A stretch of DNA of 25,949 nt from JBBQTU01 sp038213005 (GCA_038213005.1 JBBQTU010000028.1:1-25949); one strand, 5' to 3'; numbered from the stretch's first letter, positions 1-8,464 are shown. Notes: a model not told the origin generated them from the sequence alone. Made by a program: numbers and translations.

Positions 1-1350
1 ATCGAGGCCGAATACCTCGCCCCGGAAGTGCATAGCCTCATGAAGGTTGATCGCCCGGTTGTCCGAGCCGATGAACTGGACCGGGTCGTTCTGCTGGTCA
101 ACAAGAAACTTGCCGACCTCAAAGGCACATGGGTGTACCGCTACCTGAAGTATGGCGAAACCGCTGATTTTGATTCCAAGAAGTCCGGCAGCGTACCCAT
201 ACCCAAACGCTCGACATGCGAAGGTCGTGACCCATGGTACAACCTGACCAACCTCGTCAAACCAGGCTTCGCGTTTTGGCCGATGGCCCAGCAATACCGC
301 CACATTATTCCTGCCAACCCGGAATCCTTGATCTGCAACCACAATCTCTTCGACTTGGGCAGCGACCACTTGACCAAGCGGGAACAAGAGACCCTCGCGG
401 CCGTGCTCAACTCGACGCTCATCGGATTGTTCAAGACCTTCTACGGACGCTTCGCAGGAACGGAAGGGAATCTCAAGACCGAGGTGGTGGACGTAAATCT
501 GCTGGACGTTCCCAATGCAACAGGAGTCTCGCCAGACTTGGCGAAACGCCTCTGCAATGCGTTTCGCCGTCTTTGTCGGCGAACTGTCGGCCGCCTTGTG
601 GAAGAGCAACTCATGGATTGCCACTCCCCCGAGCGAGCCCAGCACATCGCCGAGGGTCCTATCGTCCTGGCTGATGAATTGCAGCAGAGCGACAGACGGG
701 AACTGGATGATGCGGTGTTTGAACTGCTGGGGGTCAGTGACCCAGCCGACCGGCGGAAACTCGTGGACGAACTCTACCGCGAGACCGCCGAGCATTTCCG
801 CGCCATTCGCGTTGTTGAGATTCAGAAGATGCAGCAGCGTGCGGCCGGCAACTCGCGCCGATTCTCCCCGCAGGAACTGGCCGCCGACGCATGGGACGCC
901 GTCGAATTAGACGACATGGCCCCTCTGGCCCACTGGGTTGCCAGGCAGACGCCCTTACCCGTCGTTTTCCAACTCCCCGAGGAACGCCCGGCGACAATCT
1001 CCGATTCCCCAATGTTCGACCCCAACACGGTCTACTTCGGGAAGTCCAGAAAATCGCATCTGGACTTCCAATCGCGTGGCCAGGCTGAATTGGTCGTCCA
1101 CATGGCCAATCTCGATGTCCAGGGCGAAATCCAGGTGCCATCCGATAACGCCAGAGCCATGAAACTTCTGGATGCTTCGGTAGCACGACTCGCCAAGGCG
1201 AGAGCGTACCTCGTTGGTCTGGCAGGCAAACGCGCCGGCGACGATCAGTTGGCCGCGCAAGTAGTGGAATTACTCGTGCGCTGGTTCGTCCTTGGCAAGC
1301 CCAAGCCCAGCCGACCGCGCGAGCCAGCCGGGAGTTCTGAACATGAATAG
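1..1350 (+). CDS. N-6 DNA methylase (Eco57I/TaqI-like), C-terminal part
   Basis: The frame is open from base 1, so the gene starts upstream; about 449 residues are visible, ending at TAG 1348-1350. The first part resembles the target-recognition region that follows the catalytic domain in TaqI/Eco57I-type adenine methyltransferases: an EYLAPEV stretch, then PWYNLT, then a Y-R-H-I strand near residue 90, then LNSTLIGLF. The second half is helical (DDAVFELLGV, RKLVDELYR) and ends in a basic, proline-rich tail. The catalytic (N/D)PP(Y/F) motif is not in the window, so methylase activity cannot be confirmed from the bases given. The stop overlaps the start of dinD by eight bases, implying translational coupling. 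Family inference: a restriction-modification or solitary methylase that would act on chromosomal or invading DNA in the cytoplasm. Confidence 0.7.
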   Translation: MEAEYLAPEVHSLMKVDRPVVRADELDRVVLLVNKKLADLKGTWVYRYLKYGETADFDSKKSGSVPIPKRSTCEGRDPWYNLTNLVKPGFAFWPMAQQYRHIIPANPESLICNHNLFDLGSDHLTKREQETLAAVLNSTLIGLFKTFYGRFAGTEGNLKTEVVDVNLLDVPNATGVSPDLAKRLCNAFRRLCRRTVGRLVEEQLMDCHSPERAQHIAEGPIVLADELQQSDRRELDDAVFELLGVSDPADRRKLVDELYRETAEHFRAIRVVEIQKMQQRAAGNSRRFSPQELAADAWDAVELDDMAPLAHWVARQTPLPVVFQLPEERPATISDSPMFDPNTVYFGKSRKSHLDFQSRGQAELVVHMANLDVQGEIQVPSDNARAMKLLDASVARLAKARAYLVGLAGKRAGDDQLAAQVVELLVRWFVLGKPKPSRPREPAGSSEHE

Positions 1351-2196
1351 CGAACTGATCCAGCGAATGCAGACTCAATTCGACGCCGTGGTGCGGTCAA
1401 TACCCGCAACCGGGGTTGAGTTCTGGTTTGCCAGGGACCTGCGGGAGCCCATGGGCTATGCCCGCTGGGAGAATTTCACCGTCGCCATTGAGCGTGCCAT
1501 AGTCTCCTGCCGTACCACCGGCTATGACCCCGACGACCATTTTCGTGGCGTCACGAAAATGGTACCCCTGGGCAGCGGGAAATCGAAGACTTCATGCTCA
1601 CCCGCTATGCCTGTTATCTAATCGCGCAGAATGGGGACCCGCGCAAAGAGCCCATTGCATTTGCCCAAAGCTACTTCGCCCTTCAGACCCGCAAGCAGGA
1701 ATTGATCGAACAGCGCATGCGCCTGCAAGCGCGCCTTGATGCCCGAGACAAACTCCGCGTTTCTGAAAAGACCCTGTCTCAGAATATCTACGAGCGTGGG
1801 GTTGATGATGAGGGGTTTTGGCGCATCCGCTCCAAGGGCGACCAAACTCTCTTTGGCGGCCATACGACATAGGATATGAAGAACAAGTTTGGAATCACCC
1901 ACACGCGCCCCCTCGCCGATTTCCTGCCCACGCTCACAATCGCCGCGAAGAATCTCGCCACCGAGATGACCAATCACAATGTCCAGCAGGCGGATTTGCG
2001 CGGTGAATCATCGATTACCAGCGAGCACGTCCAAAACAACCAAAGCGTCCGTGAAATGCTCGGAGAACGCGGGATCACCCCGGAGTCGCTCCCGCCGGAA
2101 GAGGACCTTCAGAAGTTGAAGCGTCGCGTGAAGTCGGACGAGAAGCGATTGGGCAAGCAGTCCGGGAAACTGCCGCCGTCAGGTCACGAAGGATAG
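1343..2196 (+). pseudogene. dinD: dinD (DNA-damage-inducible protein D, BRO-N type), frameshifted and nonsense-interrupted
   Basis: Three consecutive pieces line up as one DinD protein. Piece 1 (from ATG 1343) has the BRO-N-like start: FWFARDLREPMGYARW, then GYDPDDHF and KMVPLGSG. Near 1579 the frame breaks; piece 2 continues in another frame with EIEDFMLTRYACYLIAQN, FALQTRKQEL, YERGVDDEGF and RSKGDQTLFGG. An in-frame TAG at 1870-1872 then interrupts, and piece 3 follows in the same frame from GAT 1873 (DMKNKFGI, RPLADFLPT, GERGITPESLPPEED) to TAG 2194-2196. Intact relatives have a glutamine near the TAG, so CAG to TAG is the simplest explanation. DinD is SOS-induced in E. coli and its protein inhibits RecA filaments. 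The start lies inside the methylase stop region, so the two were probably cotranscribed. Two independent lesions make a functional full-length protein unlikely; a sequencing error could explain one but hardly both. Confidence 0.82.
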
Positions 2197-2824
2197 GCAC
2201 GCATGCTCTTCGTTGCGCCGTCAGTGAGGGCGGCCGCCAAACACGAGGAGCCAGTACCAATCACCTGCAACCATCCCTGTCCGTCCAGTGAAAGAGAGGC
2301 ACCACCAACACCAATCCTAAGATCCCCAACCTCCCCCTTGACCAAAACTTCGCCCGATACTATACTTCTGCATCGCTCCCCGTCGCGCAAGCAGTGCGCG
2401 CCGGCTCAGGTGCTCTTTGACAGTGAATATTCGGTCAAAAAAGCGAGGAAGTGTCCGATCCCCTCCGTGCCTACGTGCCTCACTACCTTCGTGCCTGACG
2501 TCCTAATATGTTCCGTCTTATCCCACGTGCGTATTATCCGGACACCGATGGGGCATCGCCCCTTCTGCCGCACCCACTTACGTGCATCCGGCCTCGCCCA
2601 GAACAACTTGATCATCTGACCCCCTCGATCGCACATAAGTCCTTATCTGGTCTGGCCTCCCGATACCCCTCCCCCTCCCCTCAAAAACTGACGCATCTGA
2701 CCCCGCCGCTGACGCGTAAGTGCGACCGCACGTGGAATTCGCCGGTTGCGCCGGGAAATGACCCCAGACCGGAAACAGACGGTGACACCTGACAACATCG
2801 GGCGGCGGACGGCCGGTGCAGCTC
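2197..2824. other. Gene-poor gap with degenerate short repeats
   Basis: I find no convincing gene. A plus-strand frame (2203-2619) has proline/threonine-rich composition without a family signature, and a minus-strand frame (2184-2390) is short and unrecognised. The stretch 2460-2505 holds repeated GTGCCTACGTGCCT/CTTCGTGCCT words, a type of dispersed noise also seen near 9170-9190. A direct repeat, CATCTGACCCC, occurs at 2613-2623 and 2694-2704; in both copies TAAGT follows exactly 12 bases later (2636-2640 and 2717-2721), giving two spaced 28-base units 81 bases apart. Confidence 0.5.
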
Positions 2825-2899
2825 GCCTATGATTAGTGGACTATATATAGGCCCGTAATACATTTTACTTGGTGGTACAGGCGCTCTATTATCCATAGA
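2825..2899 (+). promoter_or_regulatory. hipBA promoter region with CTAT/ATAG palindromes (candidate HipB operators)
   Basis: This is the one AT-rich patch upstream of hipB. It contains GCCTAT at 2825-2830 mirrored by ATAGGC at 2847-2852, the perfect palindrome CTATATATAG at 2841-2850 inside the right half, and TCTAT-N5-ATAGA at 2885-2899, ending one base before the ATG at 2901. The recurring half-sites CTAT and ATAG suggest a repeated protein-binding site. HipB-family antitoxins repress their own operon by binding inverted repeats, so autoregulation is the natural inference. The last palindrome overlaps the expected ribosome-binding region. Exact -35/-10 boxes are ambiguous. Confidence 0.45.
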
Positions 2900-2900
2900 C

Positions 2901-3218
2901 ATGGAAAACGACCTGACACTTCCTGAACTGGTCTTCGCGGCGGATGCCGCGGGACTGCTCGCTGGGCGAGTTATGGAACTGCGTCTGGCGGAGGGGTGGA
3001 AGCGGGAGACGCTGGCGGCGCGTGCCGGGGTGACGACGGCGTCGTTGAAGCGGTTTGAGCGAACCGGGAAGGCTTCGCTGGAGTTGGTGTTGAAAGTGGC
3101 CGGGGCGCTGGGACGCCTGGAGGATTTCAGGAAGGTGCTTGAGCCGGCCGAGTTTCGCACGATGGCGGAGTTGGAGCGACATGCCCAAGTGGCCAGACGC
3201 CAGCGGGGGTCACGATGA
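2901..3218 (+). CDS. hipB: HipB-like antitoxin, XRE-family helix-turn-helix
   Basis: 105 residues. Residues about 22-72 form a Cro/C1-type helix-turn-helix: a first helix MELRLAEGW, then ETLAARAGVTTASLKRFE (scaffold and recognition helices), then a GKASLELVLKVAGALG helix. The C-terminal 30 residues are charged and may contact the toxin. The stop overlaps the start of the next gene in ATGA (3215-3218), the classic arrangement of a HipB-HipA pair. Known for the family: HipB neutralises the HipA kinase and represses the operon. The palindromes just upstream support autoregulation. No clear Shine-Dalgarno is visible before ATG 2901, because the palindrome occupies that position. The length matches small HipB antitoxins. 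Confidence 0.85.
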   Translation: MENDLTLPELVFAADAAGLLAGRVMELRLAEGWKRETLAARAGVTTASLKRFERTGKASLELVLKVAGALGRLEDFRKVLEPAEFRTMAELERHAQVARRQRGSR

Positions 3219-4438
3219 AGAGGCTGGAAGTTTTCTTCGCGCGGGCGCCCGAAGACCCGCAGCTTGTGGGGGTACTGGCCGAAGAGCGCGGGCGGGTTTT
3301 CTTTGAGTATGCAGCGCCGTGGCTTGGGCGCGGGCTGAACCTTTCACCCGTGCGTTTGCCACTGCGCGAAGGGTTGCACGAGCATCGCGACCGTGCGTTC
3401 GGACCGCTACCGGGACTATTCGATGACTCGTTGCCGGACGGGTGGGGACTGCTGCTGATGGATCGGTACTTCAGGAAGAGAGGCGTCGATCCACAATCAC
3501 TGAGCGCGCTGGATCGGCTGGCGTGGGTTGGGGATCGGGCGATGGGGGCGCTGAAGTATCGGCCGACGAGCGAGGCTCCGGGAGATGGCGGGCGGTTTGA
3601 ACTGCACGAGTTGGCGAGGGAAGCAGGTGAGATTCTCACCGGCAAGGCCGATGACGTCCTGCCGCAGTTGGCCCGGGCCGGCGGCTCGGCGGGCGGGGCT
3701 CGGCCGAAGGTGCTGGTGGGGTACAACGGGCAGACGGGCGAGGTGATCTCGGGTGCGCAGGAGTTGCCGGAGGGGTTTGAACCTTGGATTGTGAAGTTCC
3801 CGGCGAAGCAGGACATGCCGGATGCCGGGGCAATGGAGTATGCCTACTCACTGATGGCGAAGGCGGCAGGAATCGAAATGCCGGCCACTCGACTGTTTGT
3901 CACGTCAGCGGGAGACCGGTTTTTCGGCGTCAAACGGTTTGACCGGGTGGGCAACAGGCGCGTGCATGTGCATACATTCGGGAACATGATCCAGGCGAAC
4001 TTCCGCTTGCCATCGTGTGACTACGGCGACCTGGTGAAGACGGCCGCCCTGGTTACGAGGAATGCGGCGGACGTGGAGCGCGTGTTCACGCAGATGGCGT
4101 TTAACGTGCTGGCGTACAATCGCGACGACCACGTGAAGAATTTCGCGTTTGTCATGGATGGCGACACGGGAGCATGGCGGCTTTCACCGGCGTATGACCT
4201 GGTCTTTGCGACAGGGCCGGGCGGGCAGCACACGATGAGCGTGGCAGGAGAAGGGAAGAACCCCGGGCGCACGAACTTGTTTCGAGCGGTTCAGAAGGCG
4301 GGTCTTTCGGCAAGCGCGCTGGATGGGATACTCGCGCGGGTGGCCGAGGCGACGGGGCGGTGGAGTGAGTTTGCCGCACAGGCGGGAGTGTCGGCAGAGA
4401 CTGCGGAGAGGATCGCGGGGTCCATGCGGCGGGCGTAG
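3215..4438 (+). CDS. hipA: HipA-family serine/threonine kinase toxin
   Basis: 407 residues, close to the usual 400-440. The N-terminal subdomain (about 1-110) includes FDDSLPDGWG, the HipA N1-type signature. A GGSAGGARPK loop (156-165) is the P-loop-like motif, and its Ser158 is the counterpart of the autophosphorylated serine of E. coli HipA. EPWIVKFP (189-196) supplies the ATP-binding lysine, NRDDHVKNF (302-310) the catalytic Asp/Asn loop, and SPAYDL (324-329) the metal-binding motif. All kinase motifs look intact, so the toxin is probably functional. The best known HipA target is glutamyl-tRNA synthetase, but targets vary and cannot be read here. The gene overlaps hipB by four bases and is followed by a convergent gene. 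It is an addiction/persistence module next to decayed restriction and dinD genes. Confidence 0.9.
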   Translation: MKRLEVFFARAPEDPQLVGVLAEERGRVFFEYAAPWLGRGLNLSPVRLPLREGLHEHRDRAFGPLPGLFDDSLPDGWGLLLMDRYFRKRGVDPQSLSALDRLAWVGDRAMGALKYRPTSEAPGDGGRFELHELAREAGEILTGKADDVLPQLARAGGSAGGARPKVLVGYNGQTGEVISGAQELPEGFEPWIVKFPAKQDMPDAGAMEYAYSLMAKAAGIEMPATRLFVTSAGDRFFGVKRFDRVGNRRVHVHTFGNMIQANFRLPSCDYGDLVKTAALVTRNAADVERVFTQMAFNVLAYNRDDHVKNFAFVMDGDTGAWRLSPAYDLVFATGPGGQHTMSVAGEGKNPGRTNLFRAVQKAGLSASALDGILARVAEATGRWSEFAAQAGVSAETAERIAGSMRRA

Positions 4439-4529
4439 GACGTGAGTTACGGCAACAGGCAGGAGGTGAGGGAGGCTCCTGGCAAGTCCATAGGCACCGT
4501 CCGGGGCCGCTCAGGCACCCGCAGGCACC

Positions 4530-4551
4530 CGCAGGCGGCGCTGCGCCTGCG
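4530..4551. terminator. GC-rich hairpin between convergent genes
   Basis: CGCAGGCG at 4530-4537 pairs with CGCCTGCG at 4544-4551 around a six-base loop. It lies between the hipA stop (4438) and the convergent gene ending at 4609. There is no T-tract on either side, so it is at best a weak or factor-assisted bidirectional terminator. A short CAGGCACCCG tandem repeat precedes it. Confidence 0.3.
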
Positions 4552-4608
4552 CGAGCGAGGGGCCAAGCGCAAGCTGCATCGGCCTGTGCCTGCCGCGGCT
4601 GCGGTCCC

Positions 4609-7600
4609 CTATCGCGCCGGCTCCCATGAGAACTCTAGTTCGTTGGCCCAGCTTTCCCGCCAGTCCGTACGGAACGCCAAGTTGTTCTGACGCGAGACGC
4701 TACGGCCGCGGGCCAGTTCGAGCAGCGGGCCGCCGGCGTTGTCGTTCACACGGAATGAGAACTTCACCGGCTTGTTCGCCTCCATCAGGGCTTTGACGTG
4801 CGGGATCTCCGACCAGGGCAATGCCAGTTCTGTGATGCGCATGTTGTCCACATAACGGGTGACGAGTTTGGCATTGGTCACCGGGCCGTCATGCGAATCC
4901 TTGGGCTGACGGGGATAGAAGTTCTTGTTGGGCATGCCGGGCACGCGCAGACGCCAGACTTCGAATCCACCGCCGTATTGGGGGGCCACGGTGTTCAGGG
5001 CATATTCGTAGTCAGTGCCGCCCGTGGGAACGAAGCCGGGCATGCGTCCGGGCAGATTGGTCAGCACGTCCGCCTTGTCCTGCGGGGCGATGGCGTTGAA
5101 AGCGATCTGCACATTGTCGAACGACGGGAAGCAGCCGGCCGGGAGAATTGGATCTTTGCGATAGCTGAAATGGCGCACGCCCTCAGGCCAGCGCAGCTCT
5201 GTGGTCTTGCCATCCTTGTCCTTCTTAATGGCGACATCTGGATAGAAGAAGGCATCATCGTCACGCTTTTCAAAGCGTAGCGTGCCGGGGTCTTTGGAAT
5301 TGTCGGCGATCTTGGCAGCGAAGTAGAAGTATTGATCGTCATACGCCACATAGCCGGTGGCAAACCCGCCGGCCTGCCCGCCATTGAACGGCACCATGGG
5401 CAGCCATGCGGCCTCGGTAATCGTCTGCTTCGCCGTACCGGTCTCTTGAATGACCTGCGGCAGCGCATCCTTCCAGTCGGCCAGGTCTGCGTCGACGTTA
5501 ATCGTCCGGTGGGCGATGAGGTTTACACGGAGCGTGTCACGCTGCTCGCCGCGCTCGCCCTTCTCGCCCTCGAATTGGACCGCCATCGGATAGCGATTGT
5601 CAGGCGCGGCCACGAGGCCGGCAACGGCGATCTCGATGGTGCGCGTTTCGTTCGCATCCAGCTTAACGCTGTCCGATTGAGCTTTGACTTTTGCCAGATC
5701 GGCGGAGAAACGCCCGGCAATCGGGCGATTGAGCACATTGGTAACCGTCAGGCGAAGGCGGCTTGTCGGAACGACTGGTTCAAGGAAATCCAACGCCTTG
5801 ATCTCGACGGCTTCGAGCCCGTCGATACGACCGGCGCTGATCGCCTGGACGAGCTTATTGTATGAACCCGGCTGTTTAGAATCGCTCCGGAGGAAAAAGC
5901 CTCGGGCATCCAGGGGAATGATGTACTTGCCGTTTTCGCTGGCAACAGGGTTGGCGTAGAAGTCATAGAGTGAGAAGTCGGGGTCGGCCGGGATGGTGAT
6001 CGACACGCCGCGGAATGGCAGTGGTGTGCCCGCTGGTGCCGTTGCGTCCAGCTCAGCAATACTGCGGACGTTGCGAAAGAGCATGGAATCAGTTTGAGCG
6101 AACAGTTCGCCGAGGTCGCCGACGATCACGATCGTGCCGTCGTCGGCATTGCCATCCATGCCGTCGAAGCAGAAGACCCAAGGCAGCCCGTTCTTAAAAA
6201 GGATCTCCTTGAAGGCGCGCTCGCCGATCATCGCTTGCGACGCGCACAGTGCGGCCGCCGGGGGCCAGGACTGCGTCGCCACCTGCCGCGACTTCATCGT
6301 GCCGGATTCGTCAAAGACATCGGCATGTTCACCCTCACCATGGCCACCAAGCGTCACCACATTCCCGATGTAGATGCCCATGCAGCGGTCGTAGCCGGCC
6401 GCACGGTTGGACGCCACCAGGGCGCCGAGGCGATCGTCGCAGTTGGCGACCCACGATTCGGTATCCCAGATCAGCACGCGGCCGTTGCCCACCTTCCGGT
6501 CGTGCCATAGCTTATCCAGCACCGGGGCGTAGAGGCCCTGATAATGGATCGAGCAGAAGTCGAGGTAGGGGAGAAACTCATCCGTGCCGTCGGGAAAGAA
6601 TTTGTCCCACGTATTGGTCGAGGAATCGGCTCCGCCAACGAGCACGCTCACCTTCGCGTCGCGATTGGCCTCATGGACGGCGTCGCCCATGATCTTGTGC
6701 AACTCGCGGAATCGCAGCATGTCGGCCTGCCAGCCGCTGATCGAGCTGCCCTCCCACGGTTCGTTCCAAAGCTTAAAGCCGGTGATCGGGCCTTTTGGCC
6801 AGCCGTGTTTCGTAACGATGTCTCTGACGAACATTTTGAAGTTGGCGTCATCGGAAGGCAGCCAGGCGTAATCCATCTTGCCGTCCTGCATCACCCCGTT
6901 GCTGTCCAGCATAGGACGGGGCTGACCCAGCGGCATGGGATTATGATCGTGCCCGCCGATCTCCGCAACGACGGTCACATGGTGCTTCTGGTAGTCCTGC
7001 ATCTGCCGGTCGAGATCCGCTATTCGCTGCGCGTAATCCGAGAGTGTTGGAGAGGTATATCGTATCCCCAACCGAACGGCACGAATGCCCATCCGTTCGA
7101 GCACGGACGGATCAATGCCGTCCAGCGCCTGGCTGGGGTATTGGACCAGCGGCACGATGGGTTCGACGGCTCTCACCATCGTCGCCAGCAGTGTCCGCCC
7201 ACGCCCTGGAAAGTCTACCACCACTGCATAGCCGCCGAAACGATCGGGGATCGGCACATTCAGCGTGAAGTTCTTCCAACCTTTGGCAGGGATATTAAGC
7301 GTGATCTTCTCACCAGGCGCGCCAGCCACTAGGAATACCTCTGGCTTCCAAATATCGCCCGGAATACCGCGCGTCCCATACCCGATCACGTCTAGCGTCG
7401 CATCACCCGTCATCGGCTGATCGGAAAGGTTCCGCACCTGGAACGTGAGCTCGGGTATCTGTGTTGCATAGTAGATGCACCCCGGCTCATTGGCTTTCAG
7501 CAGCGTCGCATTGAAAGTTGGCCTCGCCCCCCGGCCGGGTAGCCGGAAGACCTGGTCGAAATCCTTCATGCCCGATCCGGTGACCATCTGCGCCTGCGCA

Positions 7601-7656
7601 GACACCGATACCAACCCGAGCACTACCGCCAAGACTGCTGCTGTGTGACGTTTCAT
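4609..7656 (-). CDS. Secreted glycoside hydrolase-like protein with CBM9-like C-terminal domain
   Basis: 1015 residues from ATG 7656; an AAGGAA ribosome site lies about eight bases upstream, and the start gives a clear signal peptide (MKRHTAAVLAVVLGLVSVSAQA). A longer frame to 7701 is possible but lacks this logic. Residues about 25-165 look like a beta-sandwich. About 170-450 look like a clan-A TIM barrel: GFKLWNEPWEG carries a Glu (299) in the acid/base position and LIWDTESW carries Glu400 in the nucleophile position, as in GH39-like families. About 460-690 are further beta-rich domains. From about 718, INVDADLADWKDA and following strands resemble CBM9/DOMON-type sugar binding. Inference: an exported enzyme or binding protein acting on polysaccharide in the periplasm or outside. 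Substrate unknown; family placement is by motif only. Confidence 0.7.
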   Translation of the reverse strand: MKRHTAAVLAVVLGLVSVSAQAQMVTGSGMKDFDQVFRLPGRGARPTFNATLLKANEPGCIYYATQIPELTFQVRNLSDQPMTGDATLDVIGYGTRGIPGDIWKPEVFLVAGAPGEKITLNIPAKGWKNFTLNVPIPDRFGGYAVVVDFPGRGRTLLATMVRAVEPIVPLVQYPSQALDGIDPSVLERMGIRAVRLGIRYTSPTLSDYAQRIADLDRQMQDYQKHHVTVVAEIGGHDHNPMPLGQPRPMLDSNGVMQDGKMDYAWLPSDDANFKMFVRDIVTKHGWPKGPITGFKLWNEPWEGSSISGWQADMLRFRELHKIMGDAVHEANRDAKVSVLVGGADSSTNTWDKFFPDGTDEFLPYLDFCSIHYQGLYAPVLDKLWHDRKVGNGRVLIWDTESWVANCDDRLGALVASNRAAGYDRCMGIYIGNVVTLGGHGEGEHADVFDESGTMKSRQVATQSWPPAAALCASQAMIGERAFKEILFKNGLPWVFCFDGMDGNADDGTIVIVGDLGELFAQTDSMLFRNVRSIAELDATAPAGTPLPFRGVSITIPADPDFSLYDFYANPVASENGKYIIPLDARGFFLRSDSKQPGSYNKLVQAISAGRIDGLEAVEIKALDFLEPVVPTSRLRLTVTNVLNRPIAGRFSADLAKVKAQSDSVKLDANETRTIEIAVAGLVAAPDNRYPMAVQFEGEKGERGEQRDTLRVNLIAHRTINVDADLADWKDALPQVIQETGTAKQTITEAAWLPMVPFNGGQAGGFATGYVAYDDQYFYFAAKIADNSKDPGTLRFEKRDDDAFFYPDVAIKKDKDGKTTELRWPEGVRHFSYRKDPILPAGCFPSFDNVQIAFNAIAPQDKADVLTNLPGRMPGFVPTGGTDYEYALNTVAPQYGGGFEVWRLRVPGMPNKNFYPRQPKDSHDGPVTNAKLVTRYVDNMRITELALPWSEIPHVKALMEANKPVKFSFRVNDNAGGPLLELARGRSVSRQNNLAFRTDWRESWANELEFSWEPAR

Positions 7657-7703
7657 GTATGATTCCTTCATATTTGTCGTTTGGCCAACACGCTGAACCA
7701 AGT

Positions 7704-7718
7704 GTATCTGAGAGATAC
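7704..7718 (-). promoter_or_regulatory. Candidate promoter/operator palindrome upstream of the hydrolase gene
   Basis: GTATCT (7704-7709) and AGATAC (7713-7718) form a perfect six-base inverted repeat with a three-base centre, 48 bases before the start codon at 7656. Read on the minus strand, a TTGCCG box is followed after 16 bases by GATACA, a plausible -35/-10 pair, and the palindrome covers the -10 box. A repressor site controlling this secreted enzyme is possible. Confidence 0.3.
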
Positions 7719-7809
7719 CGCAGCCGGCAAATAATGTTGCAGTGGCTCGCAGAGTTGACGTGCCGCCTCAGGACCGCCAGTCCTGTGGCCGATCCCGGCC
7801 CGGCACACC

Positions 7810-8262
7810 TCAGGAAATCATCCGCAGCGACACCGGATAGCGATAGGCATTGCCCTTGTTGGCCTCGACAGCGCCCAAGATGCTGAAGACGAGATTGGCG
7901 ACGCCGACTGCGGGCAGCAGGACAGCGCCGATGCAGAAGAAGATCGACAAGCCCGCGACGATGGCGGCGATGATCACCGTGAGTTGGAAATTCAGCGCCT
8001 CTTTGCCCTGGTCGTTGACGAACGGCGACTCGTCCTTTTTCACCAGCCAGATGATCAGCGGCCCGAGGAACCCGCACAGGATCCCCAGCAGGTGGCAGAG
8101 CATGCCCATCGTCTTCTCATCCTGCGTCGGCGCGATCAACGACGAGGCATACCGCAACCCCGGTGCCGCGGGCGGCGGCGATGACGGCGGTGACGGTGGT
8201 GTCGATGGTGTCTGGGACGACGGCTCAGACGACAGTGGCGGCATCGGGTTATCCTCTGACAT
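7810..8262 (-). CDS. DUF4870 (Tic20-like) membrane protein
   Basis: 150 residues. The first about 45 are a proline/serine-rich, disordered cytoplasmic tail (SSEPSSQTPSTPPSPPSSPP). The DUF4870 core follows: CHLLGILCGFLGPLIIWLVKK, then the conserved S-P-F-V-N-D-Q-G-K-E-A-L-N-F-Q signature, then two hydrophobic segments ending in an ANKGNAYRYPVSLRMI tail. Three or four membrane spans are expected. Function of the family is not established. The start at 8262 is supported by GAAGGAG seven bases upstream. It is followed by the secreted hydrolase gene on the same strand after about 150 bases, but that gap holds its own candidate promoter, so cotranscription is uncertain. Confidence 0.88.
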   Translation of the reverse strand: MSEDNPMPPLSSEPSSQTPSTPPSPPSSPPPAAPGLRYASSLIAPTQDEKTMGMLCHLLGILCGFLGPLIIWLVKKDESPFVNDQGKEALNFQLTVIIAAIVAGLSIFFCIGAVLLPAVGVANLVFSILGAVEANKGNAYRYPVSLRMIS

Positions 8263-8346
8263 GCAGTAGCTCCTTCAGTAGGTATCCATCATCGGCCGAG
8301 CCTGCTATGTCTGTCAACTTTGGCGTCGATTCGCGCCGGGGGGAAC

Positions 8347-8393
8347 GTGCGCGTTTTTCCCGGCAGGCCGCGTGATGTAGCGATTGGCCGCCC
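8347..8393 (+). repeat. Dispersed 47-base repeat, copy 1
   Basis: This stretch matches 16594-16640 in the same orientation with about four mismatches over 47 bases; the shared core is AGGCCGCGTGATGT followed by GCGATTGGCCGCCC. Here it lies between the DUF4870 start and the small gene at 8465. It begins with a diverged version of the TGCCCG/CGGGCA palindrome that recurs in the 16.6-17.5 kb array. Confidence 0.7.
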
Positions 8394-8404
8394 GCCGGGG
8401 GGCC

Positions 8405-8439
8405 GCCAAAGAAAGAGGGCGGACCTCTCGGCCCGCCCT
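8405..8439 (-). terminator. Rho-independent terminator for the small minus-strand gene
   Basis: On the minus strand AGGGCGG (8439-8433) pairs with CCGCCCT (8422-8416) across a ten-base loop and is followed directly by CTTTCTTTGG, a T-rich tail. It sits 26 bases after the stop of the gene at 8465-8692, supporting that gene as a real transcription unit. Confidence 0.55.
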
Positions 8440-8464
8440 GCTGCTTTGCTGCCAGTGCGACTCC

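Noticed and set aside
2184..2390. Minus-strand 68-residue frame at the end of dinD
   Set aside because: Composition looks fairly protein-like (LRIGVGGASLSLDGQGW) but there is no ribosome site or known family, and it overlaps the dinD 3' end.
4442..4690. Small plus-strand frame after hipA
   Set aside because: Arg-rich translation of a repeat and of the antisense end of the next gene; no family, no ribosome site.
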